From Phycicoccus sp. Soil748 (lineage in GTDB: Bacteria > Actinomycetota > Actinomycetes > Actinomycetales > Dermatophilaceae): a stretch of 64,000 nucleotides of DNA. The notes under the pieces were generated by a model. It saw only the letters and a program-made list of their open reading frames with translations. It did no database searches and had not been told where the DNA came from. Below, one piece after another: positions 23,815 to 31,539 of this stretch (positions are counted from its first letter, which is position 1; every line of letters begins with the position of its first letter). Location of the stretch: NCBI RefSeq assembly GCF_001428025.1, contig NZ_LMSC01000012.1:140547-204546 (forward strand), read 5' to 3'. The translations under genes and the position numbers were made by a program.

Positions 23815-23828
23815 GAGACCTAGGTCCC
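23815..23828 (-). promoter_or_regulatory. DosR-like box J (minus strand GGGACCTAGGTCTC)
   Basis: 79 bp before the start at 23736. Only one base departs from a perfect GGGACCTAGGTCCC dyad. Predicted to drive the hypothetical-ATPase unit. Confidence 0.7.
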
Positions 23829-23890
23829 TTGGGAGCACCCCCGCGGTGTGCGAGACCACGGAAGGGCGAGCGGCCGGCTGCGACACGCTG

Positions 23891-23937
23891 ACCCCACATG
23901 TGGTGCCGCACCCCGGCCGCGTTCCCGCATATGGTGT
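23891..23937 (+). promoter_or_regulatory. Possible pair of NrdR boxes and -10 of nrdAB
   Basis: ACCCCACATGTGGTGC (23891-23906) and TTCCCGCATATGGTGT (23922-23937) each resemble the 16-bp NrdR box, with 10 and 9 matches to ACACWATATATWGTGT. Their centres are 31 bp apart, the spacing NrdR needs. TATGGT inside the second box could be the -10 element. Confidence 0.4.
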
Positions 23938-24153
23938 GCCTGCTGGTCCGGACCCCGCGCAACGGGGTCCGGGGCAAGAGGGAACCCGGTGCGAGTCCGG
24001 GACTGCCCCGCAGCGGTATGCGGAAACGACCGCCGTCACACAGCACTGCGCGCCCCGGCGTGTGGGAAGCGACGGCCAGTAGGTGCCGTGGACGCCTCGA
24101 GCGAGAGCCCGGGACGGCCTCGGAGGGTCCGTGAGTCCGAAGACCTGCCAGCG
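23938..24153 (+). ncRNA. Cobalamin riboswitch upstream of nrdAB
   Basis: Classic elements occur in order: GGGAACCCGGTGCGAGTCC, the box ACTGCCCCGCAGCGGT, GGAAGCGACGGCCAGTAGG, and a closing GTGAGTCCGAAGACCTGCC. The peripheral stem GGTCCGGACCCCG...CGGGGTCCGG is perfect. It should bind adenosylcobalamin and turn down nrdAB when B12 is present, as known for Streptomyces nrdABS, where a B12-dependent reductase takes over. The 5' limit is approximate. Confidence 0.95.
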
Positions 24154-24174
24154 ACCGCGCACGCCGTGCGCGGT
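24154..24174 (+). promoter_or_regulatory. Hairpin after the riboswitch, likely expression platform
   Basis: ACCGCGCAC/GTGCGCGGT stem of 9 bp with a 3-nt loop, directly after the riboswitch closing motif. No T-run follows. The rest of the leader (24175-24292) holds weaker GC-rich dyads and the GAGGAGAG ribosome site of nrdA; I see no gene in it. Confidence 0.5.
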
Positions 24175-24292
24175 GAGTCGTGGCCTCGCGGGTGGGTCAC
24201 ACGGCTTGGCGGTCCGACGTCCCTGCGACGTGGTCGCCCCGTCGTCCCCTCCGGCGTCCGCGGCACCGAACCGCTCGCGAGGAGAGAGCAGG

Positions 24293-26695
24293 ATGACCCA
24301 GGCGCCCGTGGTCGAGGACTCGACCACAGAACCGACCCCACCCACCGCACGCCGCACGACGATGGCGGTGCGCAAGCGCAACGGCGACAGCGAGCCCGTC
24401 GACGTGATGAAGATCGTCCGCGCCGTCGAGCGCTGGTGCGACGACCTCGACGAGGTCGACCCGACGGTGATCGCCACCCGCACCATCAGCGGGCTCTACG
24501 ACGGCGCCACCACGGCCGAGCTCGACCGGCTCTCGATCCAGACCGCCGCCGAGATGACCGCCACCGAGCCGCAGTACTCCAGGCTGGCCGCCCGGCTGCT
24601 GTCCAACTACATCGACAAGGAGGTGCGCGGCCAGCAGATCGCGTCGTTCAGCCAAGCCGTCCGGCTCGGGCACCTCGAAGGCCTCATCGGCGACGACACC
24701 GCGGCCTTCGTCGAGGCCAACGCCCGCAAGCTCGACCACGCTGTCGACGTGGCGCACGACCGGCGGTTCGAGTACTTCGGGCTGCGCACCGTCTACGACC
24801 GCTATCTGCTGCGGCACCCCGAGACGCGGAGCGTCATCGAGACGCCGCAGTACTTCCTGCTCCGTGTGGCATGCGGCCTGGCCAGCACGCCGCAGGAGGC
24901 CATCGCGTTCTACCGCCTCATGGCGTCCTTGGCCTACCTGCCGAGCTCGCCGACCCTGTTCAACTCCGGCACCCGCCACACGCAGATGTCGTCCTGCTAC
25001 CTCGTGGACTCGCCGCGCGACCAGCTCGAGTCGATCTACGACCGCTACACCCAGGTTGCAAGGCTGTCGAAGTTCGCTGGGGGCATCGGCATCTCGTGGT
25101 CGCGGGTGCGCTCGCGCGGTGCCCTGATTCGGGGCACGAACGGCCACTCCAACGGCATCGTCCCGTGGCTGCGCACCCTCGACTCGTCGGTGTCGGCGGT
25201 CAACCAGGGCGGACGCCGCAAGGGTGCGGCCTGCGTCTACCTCGAGCCGTGGCACCCCGACATCGAGGAGTTCCTCGAGCTGCGCGACAACACCGGTGAG
25301 GACGCCCGGCGGACCCACAACCTCAACATCGCGAACTGGGTCCCCGACGAGTTCATGCGCCGGGTCGAGGCCGACGAGCAGTGGAGCCTCGTGGACCCCG
25401 ACCAGGTGCCCGAGCTGCCAGACCTGTGGGGGCCGGCCTTCGAGAAGGCGTATGCGGCCGCGGAGCGCGACGGCCGCGTCGTGCGCACCGTCAGCGCCCG
25501 CGAGCTCTACGGGAAGATGATGCGCACGCTGGCCCAGACCGGGAACGGCTGGATGACGTTCAAGGACGCCAGCAACCGCACCTGCAACCAGACCAGCGAC
25601 GAGCAGGGTCCCGGCGCGCCCGTAGTGCACCTGTCCAACCTGTGCACGGAGATCATCGAGGTCTCCTCGGACACCGAGACCGCGGTCTGCAACCTCGGCT
25701 CGGTCAACCTGGCGCAGCACCTCACCGCGCCCCGTAACGGCGTGGACTGGGAGCGGCTCCGGGAGACCGTGCGCACCGCGGTGACCTACCTCGACCGCGT
25801 CATCGACATCAACTACTACCCGAGCGAGGAGTCCGGGGCCTCCAACCCGCGGTGGCGCCCGGTCGGGCTCGGCGTCATGGGCCTTCAGGACGTCTTCTTC
25901 GCCCTGCGCCTGCCGTTTGACTCGGACGAGGCGCGGGAGCTGTCCACCCGGGTCGCCGAGGAGGTCTACCTCTCGGCCCTGGAGCGGTCGGCAGAGCTGG
26001 CCTCCGAGCACGGTCCCCACCCGGCGTACGAGCAGACCCGCGCAGCACGCGGCGACCTGCAGCCGGACCTGTGGAGTGTCACCCCGACCCAGGCCGAGCG
26101 CTGGGCGGCGCTGCGAGCAGCGGTACAGGACAATGGACTCCGCAACTCGCTGCTCGTCGCCATCGCACCGACGGCGACCATCGCGTCCATCGCCGGTGTC
26201 TACGAGTGCATCGAGCCGCAGGTGTCCAACCTGTTCAAGCGCGAGACGCTCTCCGGCGAGTTCCTCCAGGTCAACACGGCCCTCGTGCGAGAGCTCAAGG
26301 CCCGGGACCTGTGGACCCCCGAGGTGCGCGAGGCCATCAAGCGCAGCGAGGGGTCGGTGCAGGGCATCTCCGCGATCCCGGCCGACGTGCGGCACCTGTT
26401 CCGGACGGCCTGGGAGCTGCCGCAGCGGGCGCTCATCGACCTGGCCGCCGCGAGGCAGCCGTTCATCGACCAGAGCCAGTCGCTCAACCTGTTCCTGGCC
26501 GCGCCGACGATCGGCAAGCTCAGCTCGATGTACCTCTACGCGTGGAAGGCCGGCCTCAAGACGACCTACTACCTGCGGTCGCGACCGGCGACCCGCATCC
26601 AGCAGGCGACCGTCTCGGTCGCCGTCAAGCCCACCGACCAGGAGGCCGTCGCCTGCTCCCTGGAGAACCCCGAGACCTGCGAGGCCTGCGAATGA
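24293..26695 (+). CDS. nrdA: Ribonucleoside-diphosphate reductase class Ia, alpha subunit
   Basis: 800 aa. An N-terminal ATP-cone (about 24-112) gives allosteric on/off control. Catalytic residues are visible: C235 (SSCYLVDS), N449-C451-E453 (SNLCTEII), C466 (AVCNLGSVNL), the tyrosine pair in KTTYYLRSRP, and a C-terminal redox pair ETCEACE. It reduces NDPs to dNDPs with NrdB. The ATG at 24293 has GAGGAGAG upstream; earlier codons would lie inside the riboswitch. The stop overlaps nrdB (ATGA). Controlled by the cobalamin riboswitch. Confidence 0.97.
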   Translation: MTQAPVVEDSTTEPTPPTARRTTMAVRKRNGDSEPVDVMKIVRAVERWCDDLDEVDPTVIATRTISGLYDGATTAELDRLSIQTAAEMTATEPQYSRLAARLLSNYIDKEVRGQQIASFSQAVRLGHLEGLIGDDTAAFVEANARKLDHAVDVAHDRRFEYFGLRTVYDRYLLRHPETRSVIETPQYFLLRVACGLASTPQEAIAFYRLMASLAYLPSSPTLFNSGTRHTQMSSCYLVDSPRDQLESIYDRYTQVARLSKFAGGIGISWSRVRSRGALIRGTNGHSNGIVPWLRTLDSSVSAVNQGGRRKGAACVYLEPWHPDIEEFLELRDNTGEDARRTHNLNIANWVPDEFMRRVEADEQWSLVDPDQVPELPDLWGPAFEKAYAAAERDGRVVRTVSARELYGKMMRTLAQTGNGWMTFKDASNRTCNQTSDEQGPGAPVVHLSNLCTEIIEVSSDTETAVCNLGSVNLAQHLTAPRNGVDWERLRETVRTAVTYLDRVIDINYYPSEESGASNPRWRPVGLGVMGLQDVFFALRLPFDSDEARELSTRVAEEVYLSALERSAELASEHGPHPAYEQTRAARGDLQPDLWSVTPTQAERWAALRAAVQDNGLRNSLLVAIAPTATIASIAGVYECIEPQVSNLFKRETLSGEFLQVNTALVRELKARDLWTPEVREAIKRSEGSVQGISAIPADVRHLFRTAWELPQRALIDLAAARQPFIDQSQSLNLFLAAPTIGKLSSMYLYAWKAGLKTTYYLRSRPATRIQQATVSVAVKPTDQEAVACSLENPETCEACE

Positions 26696-27747
26696 GCACC
26701 ACGACCGACACCACCCACACCACCGCGGACGCGGTCGCCACGGACAGGAGGATGCTGCTCGACCCGGGGATGAACCTCACCCTGCGGCCGATGCGCTACC
26801 CGCACTTCTACGAGCGCTACCGCGATGCCATCAAGAACACCTGGACCGTCGAGGAGGTCGACCTGCACAGCGACCTCAAGGACCTGCAGCGGCTGACCGC
26901 GGCGGAGCGCCACCTCGTCAGCCGGCTCGTGGCGTTCTTCGCGACTGGTGACACCATCGTCGCCAACAACCTCGTGCTCAACCTCTACCAGCACGTGAAC
27001 TCGCCCGAGGGACGCCTCTACCTCAGCCGGCAGCTGTTCGAGGAGGCGGTGCACGTGCAGTTCTACCTCACCCTCCTCGACACCTACGTGCCCGACGAGA
27101 AGGAGCGGCACGCGGCGTTCGCGGCGGTCGACAACATCCCGTCGATCAAGGCCAAGGCCGACTTCTGCTTCGAGTGGATTGACTCGGTCTTCGAGCTCGA
27201 CCGGCTCGAGACCCGCGAGCACCGGAGGGCGTTCCTGCTCAACGTCATCTGCTTCGCGGCGTGCATCGAAGGGCTGTTCTTCTACGGCGCCTTCGCCTAC
27301 GTCTACTTCCTGCGGTCGCGGGGGCTGCTCAACGGCCTGGCCAGCGGGACCAACTGGGTGTTCCGCGACGAGTCGATGCACATGGCGTTCGCGTTCGACG
27401 TGGTGCAGACGGTCCGCGAGGAGGAGCCCGACCTGTTCGACGACGACCTCGCCGGTCAGGTGCGGGCGATGGTGCGGGCGGCTGTCGACGCCGAGGCGCA
27501 GTTCGCCGAGGACCTGCTGGGCGGGGGAGTGGCGGGGCTCTCGACGGCCGACATGCGCACCTATCTCGAGAGCGTTGCTGACCGCAGGCTCGAGCAGCTG
27601 GGCCTCGAGCCCGAGTACGGCGCGACCAACCCGCTGGCGTTCATGGAGCTGCAGGACGTGCAGGAGCTGTCCAACTTCTTCGAGCGCCGGGTCTCCGCCT
27701 ACCAGGTGGGGGTGAGCGGGGCCGTCGGGTTCGACGAGGACTTCTGA
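26692..27747 (+). CDS. nrdB: Ribonucleoside-diphosphate reductase class Ia, beta subunit
   Basis: 351 aa. Ligands of the di-iron centre are D87, E118 and H121, with the radical tyrosine Y125 in EAVHVQFY, and E193, E227 and H230 (CIEGLFF, FRDESMH). Keeping the tyrosine means an oxygen-dependent class I enzyme, in contrast to the hypoxia genes next door. The start ATG overlaps the nrdA stop by 4 bp. A C-terminal peptide ending VGFDEDF is the usual docking tail for NrdA. The operon ends at a strong terminator 28 bp later. Confidence 0.97.
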   Translation: MSTTTDTTHTTADAVATDRRMLLDPGMNLTLRPMRYPHFYERYRDAIKNTWTVEEVDLHSDLKDLQRLTAAERHLVSRLVAFFATGDTIVANNLVLNLYQHVNSPEGRLYLSRQLFEEAVHVQFYLTLLDTYVPDEKERHAAFAAVDNIPSIKAKADFCFEWIDSVFELDRLETREHRRAFLLNVICFAACIEGLFFYGAFAYVYFLRSRGLLNGLASGTNWVFRDESMHMAFAFDVVQTVREEEPDLFDDDLAGQVRAMVRAAVDAEAQFAEDLLGGGVAGLSTADMRTYLESVADRRLEQLGLEPEYGATNPLAFMELQDVQELSNFFERRVSAYQVGVSGAVGFDEDF

Positions 27748-27774
27748 CGGGGGAGGGCCGCCGAGACGTCTGCG

Positions 27775-27810
27775 GGCCGGGGCACCACCGACAGCGGTGG
27801 TGCCCCGGCC
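27775..27810 (+). terminator. Terminator of nrdAB
   Basis: Perfect 15-bp arms GGCCGGGGCACCACC and GGTGGTGCCCCGGCC with a 6-nt loop, 28 bp after the nrdB stop. It lacks a long T-run, as is common in high-GC actinobacteria. Confidence 0.75.
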
Positions 27811-27830
27811 AGCGGGGTTACGCTCGACCG

Positions 27831-28028
27831 ATGAAGCCGGTGCGCGTTGCCTTCGGGGCCTTCCTCGTCCTCGTCGGGGTCGTCTGGCTCCTGCAGGGCA
27901 TCGGCGTCCTGGGCGGGAGCGTCATGAGCGGCGTGACCCTGTGGGCGGTCGTCGGACCGGTCGTCGCCGTGGTGGGGCTCTACCTGGCGGTCAGCGGGCT
28001 GCGCGGCGGTCGTCACCACCAGCCCTGA
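27831..28028 (+). CDS. Small two-segment membrane protein
   Basis: 65 aa with two hydrophobic helices (AFGAFLVLVGVVWLLQGIGV and TLWAVVGPVVAVVGLYLAVS) and a basic tail (GGRHHQP). Small proteins of this type are common in actinobacteria; function unknown. TACGCT lies 6 nt before the ATG, so the mRNA is probably leaderless. Its last 16 bp overlap the end of the convergent CorA-type gene. Confidence 0.75.
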   Translation: MKPVRVAFGAFLVLVGVVWLLQGIGVLGGSVMSGVTLWAVVGPVVAVVGLYLAVSGLRGGRHHQP

Positions 28029-28996
28029 CGGCGGGCCCACCGCAGCAGCCACAGGCTGATCGAGGTCATCACGGCCAGCACCACGGCGAGCTGGACCCAG
28101 TGGGTCTGCGCGTTGACGATGACGTTCATCCCGTAGACCGAGGCGATGGCGGTGACGGGCAGCGTGATGGCCGCGATCACCGCGAGCCGCTCCATCGCCA
28201 CGGTCATCTTGGTCGTGACCCGGGTCTGGTAGAGCTCGATCACCCCGAACAGGAACCCGCTCTCGTCGTCGGCCATGCTGCGTACGCGGTCGAACTGCTC
28301 GCTGAGGTCACGGGCGTGGCGTCGGGACTCCTCGGAGGAGAAGCGCTCCAGGGAGGCGAGCCGGCCGAAGACGTCGTGCGCCTGCCCGGCCTGCGTCCGC
28401 GAGATGAGCAGCTCGTGGCGCAGCAGGAACAGCTCCTCGAGCAGCGCCTCCGGCTGGTGGAAGTCCGAACCCATGACACGCATCTCGAGGGCCGGCAGGC
28501 GTTGGGCGACCGAGCGGACGACCTCGCTCTGCCGGCGCGCGACCGCCGACCCGATGGCGTAGGACAGCTCGCCGGGGGTAGTGGGGCGCAGCCGACCCGC
28601 CAGCAGGCGCTCGCGTACCGCGTCCGTCTGCGCCGTCGCGTCGGCTGCCGACACCGCCGGGTTCCGCGGCCCGTGGACGGTCACGAGGTAGCGCGTGCCG
28701 ACGAGCTGGTCGAGCTCGAGCATGTGCACGTGACCGCCCTCACCGGGCAGCGGCGTGTGCACGATGACGAACACGTGCTCCTCGTAGGCGTGCACGGTGG
28801 GGACGAAGTTGCGCTCCCGGCAGGCCCGGAGCACCAGCGGGTGCGCGTGGAGGTGCTCGGTGAGCACGTGCTCCACCTCGTCGTCGAAGTCGGGTGCATC
28901 GACCCACACGAACCCGTCGGTGCGCTCGAGCAGCGCAGGGATGTCCGAGGACGGGTGCTCCTCGAGCGCCCCGGCGGTCACCAGCCAGGCCTGCAC
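28013..28996 (-). CDS. CorA-type magnesium/divalent cation transporter
   Basis: 327 aa. A soluble N-terminal alpha/beta domain, a long helix (about 200-260) and two C-terminal membrane helices with the signature YGMNV (GMN selectivity motif) between them. The usual MPEL loop is replaced by VNAQTH, seen in many CorA-like proteins. The family forms pentameric Mg2+, Co2+ or Zn2+ channels. It starts at GTG 28996, 7 bp after the stop of osmC on the same strand, so the two are likely co-transcribed. Confidence 0.88.
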   Translation of the reverse strand: MQAWLVTAGALEEHPSSDIPALLERTDGFVWVDAPDFDDEVEHVLTEHLHAHPLVLRACRERNFVPTVHAYEEHVFVIVHTPLPGEGGHVHMLELDQLVGTRYLVTVHGPRNPAVSAADATAQTDAVRERLLAGRLRPTTPGELSYAIGSAVARRQSEVVRSVAQRLPALEMRVMGSDFHQPEALLEELFLLRHELLISRTQAGQAHDVFGRLASLERFSSEESRRHARDLSEQFDRVRSMADDESGFLFGVIELYQTRVTTKMTVAMERLAVIAAITLPVTAIASVYGMNVIVNAQTHWVQLAVVLAVMTSISLWLLRWARRQGWW

Positions 28997-29003
28997 CCCG
29001 CAC

Positions 29004-29432
29004 CTACCCGGTGAAGCTCGTCTCCAGGGTGATGGGCACCGCCGCGAGGGCCTGGCTCACCGGGCAGCCGGCCTTGGCTGCCTGGGCGGCCTCCTCGAAC
29101 TGCTCGGCGGTGATGCCGGGCACCGATCCCGTGACGGACAGGGCGATCCCGGTGATGCCGGTGCCCGGCTGGAACGTCACGTTCGCGGTGGTGTCGATGG
29201 TGGTGGGCGGCGTGCCGGCCTGCGCGAGCCCGTGGGAGAGGGCCATGGAGAAGCAGGTGGAGTGGGCCGCGGCGATGAGCTCCTCCGGACTGGTCTTGCC
29301 GTTCGCCTCCTCGGCGCGCGAGGGCCAGGAGACGGCGTAGGTGCCGATGCCCGAGGACTCGAGGGTCACCTCCCCGGAGCCGTCCATGAGGGAGCCCTCC
29401 CAGTGGGCGGAGGCGGTACGCGTCGTGGCCAT
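29004..29432 (-). CDS. OsmC/Ohr-family peroxiredoxin
   Basis: 142 aa. The two redox cysteines are in AHSTCFSMAL and KAGCPVSQAL, with the Arg in PSRAEEANGKTSPEELI, matching OsmC, which reduces organic hydroperoxides using a thiol donor. AGGAGAAG lies 5 nt before the ATG. It is the first gene of a pair with the CorA-type gene. The mix of OsmC and Ohr features leaves the exact subfamily open; OsmC is favoured. Confidence 0.9.
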   Translation of the reverse strand: MATTRTASAHWEGSLMDGSGEVTLESSGIGTYAVSWPSRAEEANGKTSPEELIAAAHSTCFSMALSHGLAQAGTPPTTIDTTANVTFQPGTGITGIALSVTGSVPGITAEQFEEAAQAAKAGCPVSQALAAVPITLETSFTG

Positions 29433-29466
29433 GTCTTCTCCTGCGGGTCGGTGGTGCCGGGTGATC

Positions 29467-30234
29467 TCAGAACGCCGTGTAGCCGCCGTCGGCGACGAGC
29501 ACGGAGCCGGTGACGAACGAGGAGGCGTCGCTGGCGAGGAAGACGACGGCCGGGGCCAGCTCCTCGACCGTGCCGTAGCGCTGCATGGGCGCGTCCTCGA
29601 TCCAGTGCCGACGGAACGCGGGGTCGTCGACGGGGGACATGTCGGTCTTGATGTAGCCGGGGGCCAGCGCGTTCACGCGCACGCCGTACGGTGCCCACTC
29701 CGCCGCGAGGCTCCGGGTCAGGTGGTGGACCGCGGCCTTGGAGGCGTTGTAGGCCGGCTGCCACTGGGGGCGGTTGACGATGATGCCGGACATCGAGCCG
29801 ATGTTGACGATGGTGCCCGCGCGCTGCTCGACGAAGTGACGTCCGAACGTCTGCGAGCAGGTCCAGACCGCGTCGAGGTTGACGTCCATGACGGCACGCC
29901 AGTCCTCGGGGGTGACGTCGAGCGCGGGTGCGTGGACGCAGGCCCCGGCGTTGTTGACCAGGACGTCGACGCGGTCGAAGCGGTCGAGCGTCGTCGCCAG
30001 CACGCGCTCCACGTCGGCGCGGGACGTGACGTCGGCTGCGACGAACTCAGCCCGGATGTCGCTGTCCCGCAACGACTTCAGCACGCCATCAGCTGCACCC
30101 TCGTCACGTCCGACGAGCATGACCGCTGCACCTGCGTCCCCGAGCGCGGCGGCGAACCCGGCACCCAGGCCGCGCGTCCCGCCGGTGACGACGGCGACCT
30201 TGCCGGTCAGGGAGAAGCGCTCCAGTGCACCCAT
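29467..30234 (-). CDS. SDR-family oxidoreductase
   Basis: 255 aa. Classical short-chain dehydrogenase: cofactor loop TGGTRGLG (18-25), NNAG, catalytic Ser in GSMSG and YNASK, and PGYIKTDM. It resembles 3-oxoacyl-ACP reductase or gluconate 5-dehydrogenase types; substrate unknown. TACATT lies 6 nt before the ATG on the minus strand, so the mRNA is probably leaderless, and the longer upstream frame is not used. Confidence 0.9.
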   Translation of the reverse strand: MGALERFSLTGKVAVVTGGTRGLGAGFAAALGDAGAAVMLVGRDEGAADGVLKSLRDSDIRAEFVAADVTSRADVERVLATTLDRFDRVDVLVNNAGACVHAPALDVTPEDWRAVMDVNLDAVWTCSQTFGRHFVEQRAGTIVNIGSMSGIIVNRPQWQPAYNASKAAVHHLTRSLAAEWAPYGVRVNALAPGYIKTDMSPVDDPAFRRHWIEDAPMQRYGTVEELAPAVVFLASDASSFVTGSVLVADGGYTAF

Positions 30235-30287
30235 GGAGCCAATGTATGGGGTCCGTGTGCCGGACGGGAGGTGGAGAGGTGCCGCGG

Positions 30288-30821
30288 TCAGCCTGCGAGC
30301 TCGCTGGAGCCGTGCCGCCGCCACTGACGGGCCACGCTCTGGCCCCACGCCCTGGCCCGCTCGAGCTCACCGTCCGACAGCGGGCCCTCACGGCCCTGCA
30401 CGTGGAACGTCTCCGGTGGGCAGACCTGCCGCACACCCAGCCGGCGCAGCCGCCGGGCGACGGCGTGGGCCGCGGACCCCGGCAGCCTCGGCCGGGCGAC
30501 CTTGGTGTCGAACGTCGCCAGCGCCACCTGGGTCGTCGGCGCGCTCAAGGCCTCGGTCCACTCCCGGATGCCCCGGCGACCGGAGACCACCGGCCGGGCG
30601 GCGCTGCGGGCGGCGTCCTCACGGGTGCTGGCGCGCGACATGCCGAAGGCGTGGGTCGGCCCGCCGACGACGAGCAGCTCGACGTCCGGAAGCGTGTCAG
30701 GGGCGACACCCACCTCGCAGACGATCGCGTCGACGTGGTCGCGCAGCCCCTCGGCGATGGCCTGGGCGACACGTCCGGTGTTCCCGTACATGGACTCGTA
30801 GACGACCAGTGCTGTGCCCAT
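30288..30821 (-). CDS. Flavodoxin-domain protein
   Basis: 177 aa. The N-terminal FMN-phosphate loop ESMYGNTGRVA and GGPTHAFGM are typical of flavodoxin folds; the C-terminal half (GVRQVCPPETFHVQGREGPL) is like single-domain flavodoxins of actinobacteria that carry electrons or act as quinone reductases. Start chosen as ATG 30821; an upstream frame continues into the spacer. It is 53 bp from the SDR gene start and is a separate short unit on the same strand. Confidence 0.82.
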   Translation of the reverse strand: MGTALVVYESMYGNTGRVAQAIAEGLRDHVDAIVCEVGVAPDTLPDVELLVVGGPTHAFGMSRASTREDAARSAARPVVSGRRGIREWTEALSAPTTQVALATFDTKVARPRLPGSAAHAVARRLRRLGVRQVCPPETFHVQGREGPLSDGELERARAWGQSVARQWRRHGSSELAG

Positions 30822-30888
30822 GCGTCCATGCTGCGCGTGGCCACGCCGGGGGACCCGGGTCGAACGTCCCCCGGCGTGGGCGGTCGCG

Positions 30889-31539
30889 TCAGCCGGCCAG
30901 CAGCTGCTCGAACGGCACCGGGTCGGCGAGCTCGCCGTCGAGGCGAGCCGGGGCCCGGCGGGCGGAGCCTGCCCCGCTGACGAGGTCGGCCAGCTCGCCC
31001 GCAGCGACGTCCACCCGGGCAGCGAGACCGTGGTCGAGACCACCCGAACCCCAGTCCTCCGACGCCGCGAACACCGCGGTGGGCACGGTGACGGCCTTGA
31101 GGTGGGCGAACAGCGGGCGCATCGCGTGCTCCAGCACCAGGGAGTGCCGGGCGGTGCCGGCCGTCGCCGCGAGCAGCACGGGGGTGCCCCTGAGGGCGTC
31201 CGCGTCGAGGATGTCGACGAAGCTCTTGAACAGGCCGCTGTAGGACGCCTGGTAGACCGGGGTGGCCGCGATCAGGGCGTCGGCGCCGCGCACGGCCTCG
31301 ACCGCCTCGGCCAGGGCGCCGGAGGCGAACCCGGTGAGCATGGCGTTGGCGAGCTCGTGGACGTGCAGGCGCAGGTCGACGTACTCCACCACCGACTCCT
31401 CGCCGCGCTCGAGCAGGGCGTCCCCGGTGGCGGTCGCGAGGCGCTCGGCCAGCAGGCGCGTGGAGGACGGCTGCCCGACCCCGGCCTGGACGACCACGAG
31501 GCGGCGCGGCGTACGGGTGGTGCTCGTGGACGTGCTCAT
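30889..31539 (-). CDS. NADPH-dependent FMN reductase (CE1759 family)
   Basis: 216 aa. The flavodoxin-like FMN site is VVVQAGVGQPSSTRLLAERL, with ATPVYQASYSGLFKSFVD as the second flavin loop; this matches the FMN reductase of the LLM-duo family. It should supply reduced FMN to the partner monooxygenase. The ATG overlaps the stop of the LLM gene by 4 bp (31536-31539), so both are one operon. The N-terminal MSTSTSTTRTP is low complexity. Confidence 0.9.
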   Translation of the reverse strand: MSTSTSTTRTPRRLVVVQAGVGQPSSTRLLAERLATATGDALLERGEESVVEYVDLRLHVHELANAMLTGFASGALAEAVEAVRGADALIAATPVYQASYSGLFKSFVDILDADALRGTPVLLAATAGTARHSLVLEHAMRPLFAHLKAVTVPTAVFAASEDWGSGGLDHGLAARVDVAAGELADLVSGAGSARRAPARLDGELADPVPFEQLLAG

